64,000 nt of DNA. It comes from Parietichytrium sp. I65-24A (Eukaryota; Sar; Bigyra; Thraustochytrida; Thraustochytriidae). Location: the NCBI GenBank assembly GCA_012862575.1, contig BLSF01000067.1, forward strand, positions 124,001 to 188,000, written 5' to 3'. The first letter of the stretch is position 1. Each line of letters starts with the position of its first letter. Both the position numbers and the translations under genes were made by a program. Of the stretch, positions 1-7,726 are shown in pieces. Under the pieces are notes generated by a model. That model made no database searches and was not told the origin of the DNA. It was given only the letters and a program-made list of their open reading frames with translations.

Positions 1-91
1 GGGTACAGCTTCAACCAAACAACCACCGCACAGTGGAGGAATTCGAGAAGCTATGCAGACACCGATTGCAGCCAATCCACAAGTCCAATAA
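1..91 (+). CDS. 3' end of a gene cut by the window start (unidentified)
   Basis: Starting at base 2, 29 sense codons run in frame to a TAA at 89-91 and end in TPIAANPQVQ. An AATAAA overlaps the stop (87-92), as expected for a short 3'UTR with a polyadenylation signal. The next gene is on the opposite strand and converges on this end. Only the tail is visible, so no function can be given. The open frame is short and could be chance; the coding-like composition and the AATAAA are the only support. Confidence 0.35.
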   Translation, partial: GTASTKQPPHSGGIREAMQTPIAANPQVQ

Positions 92-447
92 AAAAACTTT
101 GTAAGTTGCACTGCCTCATACTTGACAAAATCCAAGTAAATGTTCAATCAAGTCTTTTCTTCTTTTCTACTATCCCACGCAGCGCTGGCTGTCCGTGCCA
201 ACTTTTCTGGATTGGCGTCTGCTGGTTCAGCATTTCTCTTCCTGTACCTCCTCGCCAAGTCCCACTAATGAAAAGAGAAGAAAAGAAAAGAAGAACGAGA
301 ATAGCCGATCCACTTCTACTAAAACAGTAAATTCACGGCAGGCAGAAACATGATACATCTCGCTCTCAAGTACAAAATTGGTTTTCGTTCCGGATACGCG
401 TAACGCACAAGTGCCAGGCCAGCCGATGGCCAGGCTTTCGAATTGAT
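92..447. other. Convergent intergenic region
   Basis: AT-richer spacer between the partial plus-strand gene and the methionyl-tRNA synthetase. I see no convincing gene, RNA or repeat. Confidence 0.5.
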
Positions 448-2130
448 CTATTTTTCGCTATCTTCAGAATCCTCTAGTGGCGGGAAGAGGACTGGGTTGA
501 CACTTCGGTCAAATGTGTAAACTTGGTGTAAATTGGTGAGGCTTGTCGCATGCTGGAACGTTCGTTGATCCACAGGGACCCCAAGCAGATCAAGTGCTGT
601 CGCGCACGATTGAGGCATGACGGGCTGCAAGAGCAAACAGCTAATTCTAAGGGTTTCAAACATCCAGAATAACGTCGTGTCCGCCTTGCGATGCAGCGCG
701 ATGACTTGCTCGTCGTCGTCCGGCACCCCAGCCTTCTTCAATTCGCGTAACTTTTTACGGGCAACCCAGGGCTCCTCAGCTGTGAAGACGCGGTTCCCTT
801 CGTATAAAACCTGCATGACAAGCTCGATTCCACGGTTAAACTCGACTTGGAGGAAGAGCTCCTCGACTTTGGCAGCGAGGCCTTCCAGAGAGCTGCCAAG
901 TGGCTGTTGCGAGGGATCAAGGTTGGCATACGGTGGTGGCCATGACTCGTACGGAGAGATGCGTTTTGCAACGGACCGAGATAGGAGATTGCCAAGCGTA
1001 TTGGCGAGGTCGTCACGGCGTCGCGATTCCATCATGGCAACTGAAAAGTCTGCGTCGTCGGTGAGCCCACCGCTTTTAATGAGGGCATACCGCACTGGGT
1101 CCAAGCCGTACTTTTCTACGATCTGGAAAGGACATACCACGTTACCAAGAGATTTTGACATCTTGGTGCGGTCAACAGTCCAGTGTGCATGAGCGACCAC
1201 ATGGTCCGGGGGCTCGATCCCTGCCGCGAGAAGAAAGGCTGGCCAGTACACTGCATGGAAGCGAACAATGTCTTTCCCGACAATGTGGTAGACCTTGTCG
1301 ATATCTCCGGTTGCCCAGGACGCAGGCTTGGCCGGGTCGGTCGGGATTTCGACGCCCGAGACAGTCAAGTAATTGGTAAGTGCGTCCAACCACACGTAGA
1401 TGGACTGATCTGGATCCGTTGGGACTGGCAAGGCCCATTGGACCCTGGCCCGCGGTCGAGACACGGATAGATCTTTCATGGTGTTATCCCTCAAGAAGGC
1501 TTCGATCTCATTCCTTCGCGCAGTAGGCGTCAATGTTGCAAGAGCAGGGCGATGAGAGTCTGGGTTTCTCTCCTTCTCGCGCATCCACTCCGCGACGCGG
1601 TCCTGAAACGACGAGAGCTTAAACACGTAATTCTTTTCTTCGAGCCACTCCACTACGTGGCCGCTCTCCTTGGAGCGCATCTTTCCCGAGTTTGCGGGCG
1701 ACTCCTCCACTTGCTTGTCTGTCAAGAACGCCTCGTCCGATTGGCAGTACCACCCCGCGTGCTCTCCCGGCACGATATGTCCCGCGTTGGCCAGTCTCTT
1801 CCACAAATTTGACACTGTCTCCGCGTGCTTTGGGTCCGCCGACGTGCGCACGAACCTGCGATCCTGTACCATTCCCAACACTGCACACATGTCCTGGAAT
1901 TTTGCGCTCACTCCCGCGCAGAAGTCGGCCACGCTGCTTGCGCCATTGGCGGCTGCGGCTGTGGCCACTTTGGCGCCGTGCTCGTCTGTGCCCGTGGACA
2001 ACAGCACACGTCGCCCTTGCAGCCGCAAAAACCGCGTCAGCGCGTCTGCCAGCAGCGCAGAGTACGCGTGGCCCAGGTGCGGCGACCCATTCACGTAGAA
2101 GATTGGCGTGGACACCAGCACTCGCCGCAT
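448..2130 (-). CDS. MARS2: Methionyl-tRNA synthetase, organellar/bacterial-like (MARS2 type)
   Basis: 560 aa class I aminoacyl-tRNA synthetase that charges tRNA-Met. The N-terminus opens directly on the Rossmann fold (VLVSTPIFYVNGSPHLGHAY) with the HIGH-type signature HLGH at residues 18-21. STGTDEHG lies at 45-52 and the KMSKS loop (KMSKSLGN) at 323-330, followed by a helical anticodon-binding domain. It lacks the long C-terminal extensions of cytosolic MetRS and matches the short bacterial/mitochondrial form in length. The ATG at 2128-2130 is fixed by an in-frame TAG 12-14 nt upstream. It therefore has almost no room for a transit peptide, which is odd for a mitochondrial enzyme; targeting may use the first helix or an unseen upstream exon. 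Family assignment is secure; the compartment is inferred. Confidence 0.93.
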   Translation of the reverse strand: MRRVLVSTPIFYVNGSPHLGHAYSALLADALTRFLRLQGRRVLLSTGTDEHGAKVATAAAANGASSVADFCAGVSAKFQDMCAVLGMVQDRRFVRTSADPKHAETVSNLWKRLANAGHIVPGEHAGWYCQSDEAFLTDKQVEESPANSGKMRSKESGHVVEWLEEKNYVFKLSSFQDRVAEWMREKERNPDSHRPALATLTPTARRNEIEAFLRDNTMKDLSVSRPRARVQWALPVPTDPDQSIYVWLDALTNYLTVSGVEIPTDPAKPASWATGDIDKVYHIVGKDIVRFHAVYWPAFLLAAGIEPPDHVVAHAHWTVDRTKMSKSLGNVVCPFQIVEKYGLDPVRYALIKSGGLTDDADFSVAMMESRRRDDLANTLGNLLSRSVAKRISPYESWPPPYANLDPSQQPLGSSLEGLAAKVEELFLQVEFNRGIELVMQVLYEGNRVFTAEEPWVARKKLRELKKAGVPDDDEQVIALHRKADTTLFWMFETLRISCLLLQPVMPQSCATALDLLGVPVDQRTFQHATSLTNLHQVYTFDRSVNPVLFPPLEDSEDSEK

Positions 2131-2937
2131 GGCGCCCGGCTGCTAGCTCGCGCACTCAAGTTGCAGGTGGATTTGGAACAAGTTGCGAGATCCTGCGAGT
2201 TGTTTCGCAACACAGAGAGGACCTCGCACCCGACAACACGGTTTCCTGGCTGTCGCCTTCCCACCGCGCTGCTGCTTGGTCAGTTCACTTGCCGTAGGTG
2301 CCTCGTGGCTCTTATTTGGGAACAGTTGTACGCTGTGAGCTCACAAAGCCACACAATGTCGTAGGAATACATTTACTTTGGTACTTGGTTTGTCGTCCGT
2401 GGTCAAAGTCAGTCGATCTCTTTCACGTTCACGTTCACGTTCACGGTCAATTGATCAATTGATTGATTGACGGCGAGGAGTGAAAATGGCTTCTGTTTAT
2501 TTAAAAGCTTGTGGTTACTGCTCATGAGAATTGCAAGTGTATACATTGCAAGAGCGGGGGCCGTGAAGTGTTGTTAAACCAGATGAAGACTGGTTGTCTC
2601 GTTCACATTGCTCTGGAGAATTCACGGCCCCGAGCTGCGGCAATGTGTGCTTCGATTGACGCACGTGAGGACCGCTGTTGGATGTGCGTTTCTTCGTCTT
2701 GAAAAGCGGAAAGGGCGCGTTGGCAATGTTGGCAACGCGAACAACTTGACGAATAAAGTGGAATGGAGGCATTCGAAGAGAGGGCAAAAGATAACGTTAG
2801 GGTTTCAAGTTACGGTTTCATGACACAGACGGGGGGAAAACAGGTTGGTACGGAACAAAAGTGGATGCCCTGCATGCTCGGCGAAGAGACGGACAGAGTG
2901 CAGAAAAAAAAAAGAAGAACAGAAAAAGACGCGCACC
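2131..2937. other. Intergenic region with short tandem repeats
   Basis: Upstream of the MetRS gene. It holds the TTCACG array at 2422-2445 and then an ATTGATTG-rich stretch to about 2470. ORFs here are short and lack coding character. Confidence 0.45.
2422..2445. repeat. (TTCACG)4 tandem repeat
   Basis: Four perfect copies of the hexamer TTCACG, equivalent to CACGTT repeats, about 300 bp upstream of the MetRS start. An imperfect ATTGATCAATTGATTGATTG run follows directly. It is a microsatellite; a promoter role is possible but unsupported. Confidence 0.85.
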
Positions 2938-3603
2938 TCAGTCAAACGGGTTGAAAGGCACTGGCTTGGCTGAGCCGGTCAGAGAGAGAGATCCCATCTC
3001 GCTCAAAATATCGTCATGAGTCTTGCGGTCTTCGGGCGGAGACGCCAGCGGCTTGCAGTCCAGGGGGCAGAGGACGTCAAAGTCAAGAAGCGGGGCGTCT
3101 TCTTCTGAAGTCAAGGATTCTGCGCTCTCTGAATCGCTGTCGGTGCAATTGCCGTGGTAGTGGCCCACACTTTTCCTATCGGTGCACTCGTCAGCGCAGG
3201 CCTCGCTCAACGATAATGCAATCGCGAGCTCAATGTCCCCATGCGCCTCCAGACTTTCTTGCATGGCTCGCTGCAGCATGGCATGCTCCTCTGACGATCC
3301 TTGCAGAGACATTTCCTGTCTCTGCGGGGTGGGTTTATCTGGTTCGCCAGCGTTAAACTCCGCCTTGATCCGCTTCAGGCCGCCTTCCAGCCTGCTGAGC
3401 GAGCCTTCCAACGAGGACTTGCATAACACCTTGAACTTGTCTTTGAAGGACCTGTGCTTCGCCGCGCGGTACGCCTCATACTCGGCCACATCCGGTGCGC
3501 AGACTTCGAACTCGGGCTTGTCAGCTTCCATCGCTGTGCTGCAGCTCCTGCTCGTCCTCGCGTTGGCACTCGGGTGCGCGAACGCCAGATGCGCCCTGTC
3601 CAT
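2938..3603 (-). CDS. Small UIM protein with clathrin-box-like and NPF motifs
   Basis: About 221 aa from the ATG at 3601-3603; an alternative ATG at 3529-3531 (MEADKPEFEV) gives 197 aa and may be the true start. The N-terminal half is basic and helical. Two ubiquitin-interacting motifs follow in tandem (EEHAMLQRAMQESLEAHG and GDIELAIALSLSEA), both with the Ala-x-x-x-Ser core. The acidic tail has LLDFD, which fits the clathrin-box pattern, and the protein ends in NPFD, an EH-domain ligand. This set of motifs is typical of epsin/Hrs-type endocytic adaptors that bind ubiquitinated cargo. There is no ENTH or VHS domain, so the protein looks like the peptide-motif half of such an adaptor. Role inferred from motifs alone. 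Confidence 0.7.
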   Translation of the reverse strand: MDRAHLAFAHPSANARTSRSCSTAMEADKPEFEVCAPDVAEYEAYRAAKHRSFKDKFKVLCKSSLEGSLSRLEGGLKRIKAEFNAGEPDKPTPQRQEMSLQGSSEEHAMLQRAMQESLEAHGDIELAIALSLSEACADECTDRKSVGHYHGNCTDSDSESAESLTSEEDAPLLDFDVLCPLDCKPLASPPEDRKTHDDILSEMGSLSLTGSAKPVPFNPFD

Positions 3604-5022
3604 CGTTCTCTCCGCTACCAATTTCTCTTCGACGAATGTACGAACGGACGGACAGTCGATGGATCCCCACCACCCAGCTACACCAGCGAGCCAACCAGTC
3701 GCGGACCTAGTCGATGATCCCCAGTGTCCGACTCGAACGATTCAACATATCAACGCGGAACGCGTGGCCGCCAATGTATGTATGTATATACACTAGCCAC
3801 AGACCTACTTTGCTTCCTTCCACCTTTTCTCCGTCGCGCACAGATCAGTGAGGACTTTGTTGTCCTCTGTCCTCTTCGTCTCCACTTTGTCACTATGCAC
3901 ACTTGCTTTTGCTAACAATTCGAATGGCATAAAAGTGTATCACTTTCGCAATGTTCCAACAAAATGCACACTCCATAGGAGTTCTCACGTCTCCGCTAAG
4001 CCCAATTCGAAACCGCCCCAGATCGAGTTCTAATGGGTTACTATGGCCGGGGTTACTGCCATCCTCCGCTCTTGAAACGGTTGTGTAACGGTGGCCTACT
4101 AATGTTTATGATAGATAAGGTGGGTATCGAACGTATAAGGTGTTAGTTTAGAGTTTGCACTAATTTATTTCGAATTTTGCATTGTGACTACTTGTTGTGA
4201 CAATTGTGACAATTGTGACAGTGACAAAAAAAAACCACGTTATGATCGATCAACCATCAACCATCAACGCAGCAAGAACAGATAAAGCATCGGCTTCTAG
4301 CTAGATCGCTGCGAAGGCCGAAAAATGTATCAGAGCTGCCAGTGATCACAGATCACAAAAGATCGATCACACGCAGCAAGCAAACAACACATCTATCTTT
4401 ATCTCTACTAGAAACAACAGAACAACAGCTTGGAGGGATTTCAATCAATCGACGTTGATTGCGACTCGGAGTCAACGAAACATGTGAAACATGGGGACAA
4501 TCGCCGGAGATGGAAGAAGCTGAACGCCGCCACTCTCGCTCGAGCTGCGCTGTCCATCGTCTGCACCTTTTCTTTTTGCGTATCTGAGCATCCGTTCGAG
4601 GACGAGGACATCCTTCATACATGGATACACCGCAACACTCCCAAACCCGCGAAACGAACCCCCGCACATGCGAGAGACTCGCACGTTGGCATCTCGCGGC
4701 AGCCTCAGAATGAGAGAGCCCTCGCACCGCGCAGGAACAACGCCGCTCTTTTGACATTCAATTTCATACAACCAGCGTCGCACAAGCTCTCTCTTCTCCA
4801 ACCCTTTCAGCCGAACGGACCAGGACCAGGACCAGGAGAAGAGGAGACGAGAGGAGAGGAGAGGACAGACAGGAGCGAGGCCAAGGAAGCGAAGAAGGAG
4901 CAAGGAGCAAGGAGCAAGGAGCAAGGAGAAAGAGAGCAAGGAACGTTCGGCGACCGTTCTACTCGCACCGATCGGCAAAGAACACAACCTAAAAACTCGC
5001 ATCTCGCATCTCGCAGCGCGGA
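3604..5022. other. Intergenic region with purine-rich tract
   Basis: Divergent spacer between the UIM gene and the GC-rich coiled-coil gene. It contains TGTGACAAT repeats near 4192-4222, CAACCAT repeats near 4250-4266, and a long GA-rich tract about 4831-4942 that includes (GGAGCAA)4 at 4897-4924. An open frame crosses from here into the next gene in another phase; I treat it as 5' leader, not protein. Confidence 0.5.
4897..4924. repeat. (GGAGCAA)4 within a purine-rich tract
   Basis: Four perfect heptamers inside a roughly 110-bp GA-rich tract that ends about 80 bp before the coiled-coil ORF. It could be part of a leader or promoter; only the repeat itself is seen. Confidence 0.8.
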
Positions 5023-6288
5023 ATGGCCAGCGCGGACACCCCCGCGTCCGTGCGCGCGCGGCTGGAGTCACTGGGATCCCGTCTCGCCCGCGCGGAGGCA
5101 GCGTCCGCGTCGCTGCGTCGCGAGCTGTCGGCCGCGCAGGAGCGCAGCGCGCTGCACGTGCGCGCGGCCGATGCGGCGCGGCGGGATGCGCGCGAGGCCG
5201 TGGCGTCCGCGCGGCGCGAGGCGTCCGCTGCGCACAGCGCCGCGCGGCTCCAGCGCGAGCGCCTCGCCCGCGCGCTCGCGCTCGCCCGCGCCGCGCACCT
5301 CGCGCTGCGGGAGGCGTCCCAGCGCGCGCAGATCGCCGCGGAGCATGCCCGATGCGCCGCGGACCACGCCGTGTCCGCCCTCCGCGGGGTACGCGACGCG
5401 CCCGTGCGCGCACCGCGCATACGGGCCGCTGCGGACGCCGCCCTCGCCGCCGTGTCCGCGCTCGCGCCCGCCGCGGACCCCAGCGCCGCCGAGCTGCATC
5501 TCGACCTTGACCTGGACCTCGACCTCGATGCGGACGGCGGCGGGGTCCGCGGCGAGGACCCCCGGCGCGGCGGCGGACGGTCGCGAGCTGGCGCTGGCGC
5601 TGGCGCGGGAGGAGAGCGCGCGGCTGCGGGCGCAGGTGCGCGCGCTNCGCAGGTGCGCGCGCTGGAGGCGCGGCAGGCGGACGTGGCGGCGCAGGTGGAG
5701 CGGCTGCGCGAGGAGGCGGCGAACGCGCGCGGCGCAGCAGGTCGCGCGGGCGAGCGCGTGCGCGCGGCCGAGGACAGGCTGGCGCAGGAGCAGAGGCTGG
5801 CCGCCTCGCGCGCGGGACACGCGAACGACCTGCTGCGCGAGGAGCTCCAGCGCGCGCAGGCGGAGCTGCAGAGCATGCGCAAGCAAGCAGAGCGCCACGC
5901 CGCCGCGGCCGCGCAGGACGGCGCAGAGCGCGACAGGCTGCGGCGAGCAGTGGCCGAAGGCACAGCAGCCGCGGAAGCCATGCGCCGACAGCTCGCGGAC
6001 GCTGACGGGCTGGCCGCGCAGGTGTCGCAGCTCCAGCGCGAGTGCGAAGGCTTGCGCGCCGCCAGCCAGGCCAGCGCGGCCAGGGCGCAGCGCCTGCAAC
6101 AGGAGCTGGAGGAGAGAGCGACCGAGGCGGAGCGCATGGCGCGCGTCTCTGGGGAGTTGGAAGCGAGACTGGACAGGACTGTGCGCGAGAACGCCACGCT
6201 GCGGCACCGCCATCGCAGCGAAATCAAGGCCAAGGAAGCCGAGAACTCGTACGTGTGGACCAAGCTAGAGCAGGCGCTCAAACTGTAG
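5023..6288 (+). CDS. GC-rich coiled-coil protein, reading frame interrupted by assembly errors
   Basis: About 415 aa, almost entirely Ala/Arg/Glu/Gln heptads (RARLESLGSRLARAEAASAS; later VRALEARQADVAAQVERLRE), ending SYVWTKLEQALKL. GC content is far above every neighbour. The frame is open from 5023 to 6288, but between about 5560 and 5663 it reads as Gly/Arg junk while another phase reads as good coiled coil (ELALALAREESARLRAQVRA). Two defects explain this: a C5 run at 5559-5563 that behaves as one base too long, and a 16-bp duplication around the N at 5647. Removing both gives one continuous coiled coil, so these are probably sequence errors. Short coiled coils of this kind occur in basal-body and cytoskeletal proteins, but no family is recognisable. 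Confidence 0.7.
   Translation: MASADTPASVRARLESLGSRLARAEAASASLRRELSAAQERSALHVRAADAARRDAREAVASARREASAAHSAARLQRERLARALALARAAHLALREASQRAQIAAEHARCAADHAVSALRGVRDAPVRAPRIRAAADAALAAVSALAPAADPSAAELHLDLDLDLDLDADGGGVRGEDPRRGGGRSRAGAGAGAGGERAAAGAGARAXQVRALEARQADVAAQVERLREEAANARGAAGRAGERVRAAEDRLAQEQRLAASRAGHANDLLREELQRAQAELQSMRKQAERHAAAAAQDGAERDRLRRAVAEGTAAAEAMRRQLADADGLAAQVSQLQRECEGLRAASQASAARAQRLQQELEERATEAERMARVSGELEARLDRTVRENATLRHRHRSEIKAKEAENSYVWTKLEQALKL
5631..5663. other. Assembly join: ambiguous base flanked by a 16-bp direct duplication
   Basis: CGCAGGTGCGCGCGCT occurs at 5631-5646, then N at 5647, then the same 16 bases at 5648-5663. Collapsing the 17-nt excess restores the coiled-coil frame across the site. 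This looks like two contig ends joined without merging their overlap. Confidence 0.8.
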
Positions 6289-7726
6289 CACACCAGTGGC
6301 CGCCACTGCTCGGGATTGTTGCCAAGGGATCCATGGGATTCATGACCGCATCGAGGACCATGGCTGGCCGCAAGGATGTCGACAACCGAAACGATATCAT
6401 GAAAGAACCACGTCTGGCAATGATGCCATCGAAGAACATGTTTGGCGATGGTGCACAAGAGGATATCAAAGGAAAGGGCCGGCGACGATACAGAGAAAGT
6501 CATCATCCTCGGCTTTGCTCCCAGATTAGGTTAGTTTTGCTCCCAGATGAGCATGGTAAAAAAAACGTTTACGTCACGCAGACGTTTTGTATTGTATGCA
6601 ACTTTGTTGTCACAGCGCAATTGTGGCTGCCGGTATGCACAGCAGGTGCCACACTGTATCATGAGATCGCTTCTTGTCAAACGGGCCCATGGGTGGGTTC
6701 TCGTTGCAATTGAGCACTATGAATTGTTCGTGCACAAGCAACAAGGACGTTCAACATTCTTGCGCAGACTTTTATGAGACTGGCCAGTTAGTGAAAGTGA
6801 GAATTGAATCATGTTTTGTTTTTTTGTTAGTAAATGAAGAGCAGCGAGGTACACGTTTGAAAAGAGACAATCTTGTTCCGGATTTCGTGCAGTACAATTC
6901 TCCAGACATCTACATCCAGTTCTGCCGAAACTACCGATCCTTTTTCTCACACAATGTTTGCCACCTGTATCATCAAACGGGGCCTGGCTCGTCCGTCCAC
7001 AGGACCAGGAAAGCTGGACCAAAACTGACCAAGTGCCTCGGCTCACAATCTGCGATGGTCTCTCGCAATAGATCTCGCTAGAAGCGGCAGCTCAGGATCT
7101 TTAAGAAGAATCTTTAGACTTTCGTAAATCAAGACTCCGCCATCTGGCCTCCGGACTCTAAATTACCCTTCTTTGCACCTACAAACCGCGATGCCGTCTT
7201 CTTGTTTGCACAATCAAAACTAACCCCACGGAGATGGCGCACGCAAACCCCCCCTTCCTCCCTTCCCCCCTTTCTCGGCACTTTGCACAAGCTTTGTACC
7301 GGCAACTAGTGGAAATTAGTAATAGTGCACACCCTCACCTACAGTATTACACACTCGGGGGTTGTAGTTTTGTAGTTATTCGTAGTCTTGTGTCTTGTGT
7401 ATGTTTGGTAAACGAGTCCTACTGCTGATTGTTGCGCTTTCGAAGCTGCAAGAGAATGCAATAGAATGCTGGGGCGGGAGGAATGGAGAAAGTGGCAACA
7501 ATCTCGCCCCTTGCAAAAGTATCTCGGCCAGCTCCCGGATCCATTGAGATCAACGGCCATCGGCGCAATTGAGGTAGTAAAGAGTACAAAGTGTGGCGGA
7601 AATCAGTCTCGGCGACTTTCTTTTGCCGGGCAGCCAACTTGCGACGTTGCTCTCTGATGTTGGCAAAACTCGAACGGGCAAGCTGAGCTGAGCTGAGCTG
7701 AACACCTTCTCGCGAGCAAGCACAGA
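6289..7726. other. Intergenic region
   Basis: AT-richer spacer between the coiled-coil gene and the GH13 gene. It contains a weak ORF at 6689-7081 (listed separately) and four AGCTG pentamers at 7681-7700 just upstream of the GH13 start. Nothing else recognisable. Confidence 0.45.
6689..7081 (+). CDS. Possible small ORF, unknown
   Basis: ATG-initiated ORF of 130 codons (MGGFSLQLSTMNCSCTSNKD...) ending in TAG. Amino-acid composition is mixed and Cys-containing, with no signal peptide, TM segment or known motif. The antisense strand is also open over 6717-7046, which weakens the case. It may be chance or an exon of an unresolved gene. Confidence 0.22.
   Translation: MGGFSLQLSTMNCSCTSNKDVQHSCADFYETGQLVKVRIESCFVFLLVNEEQRGTRLKRDNLVPDFVQYNSPDIYIQFCRNYRSFFSHNVCHLYHQTGPGSSVHRTRKAGPKLTKCLGSQSAMVSRNRSR

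Noticed and set aside
1619-2155. Alternative frame over the MetRS N-terminus
   Set aside because: Shadow frame; the HIGH and KMSKS motifs lie in the 448-2130 frame.
4430-6268. 612-codon plus-strand open frame overlapping the coiled-coil gene
   Set aside because: Mostly Arg/Pro-rich out-of-phase translation of GC-rich DNA; only its short part before the N is real, as explained by the assembly flaw.
4989-6506. 505-codon minus-strand frame
   Set aside because: Antisense shadow of the GC-rich gene; Ser/Ala/Arg low complexity, no motif.
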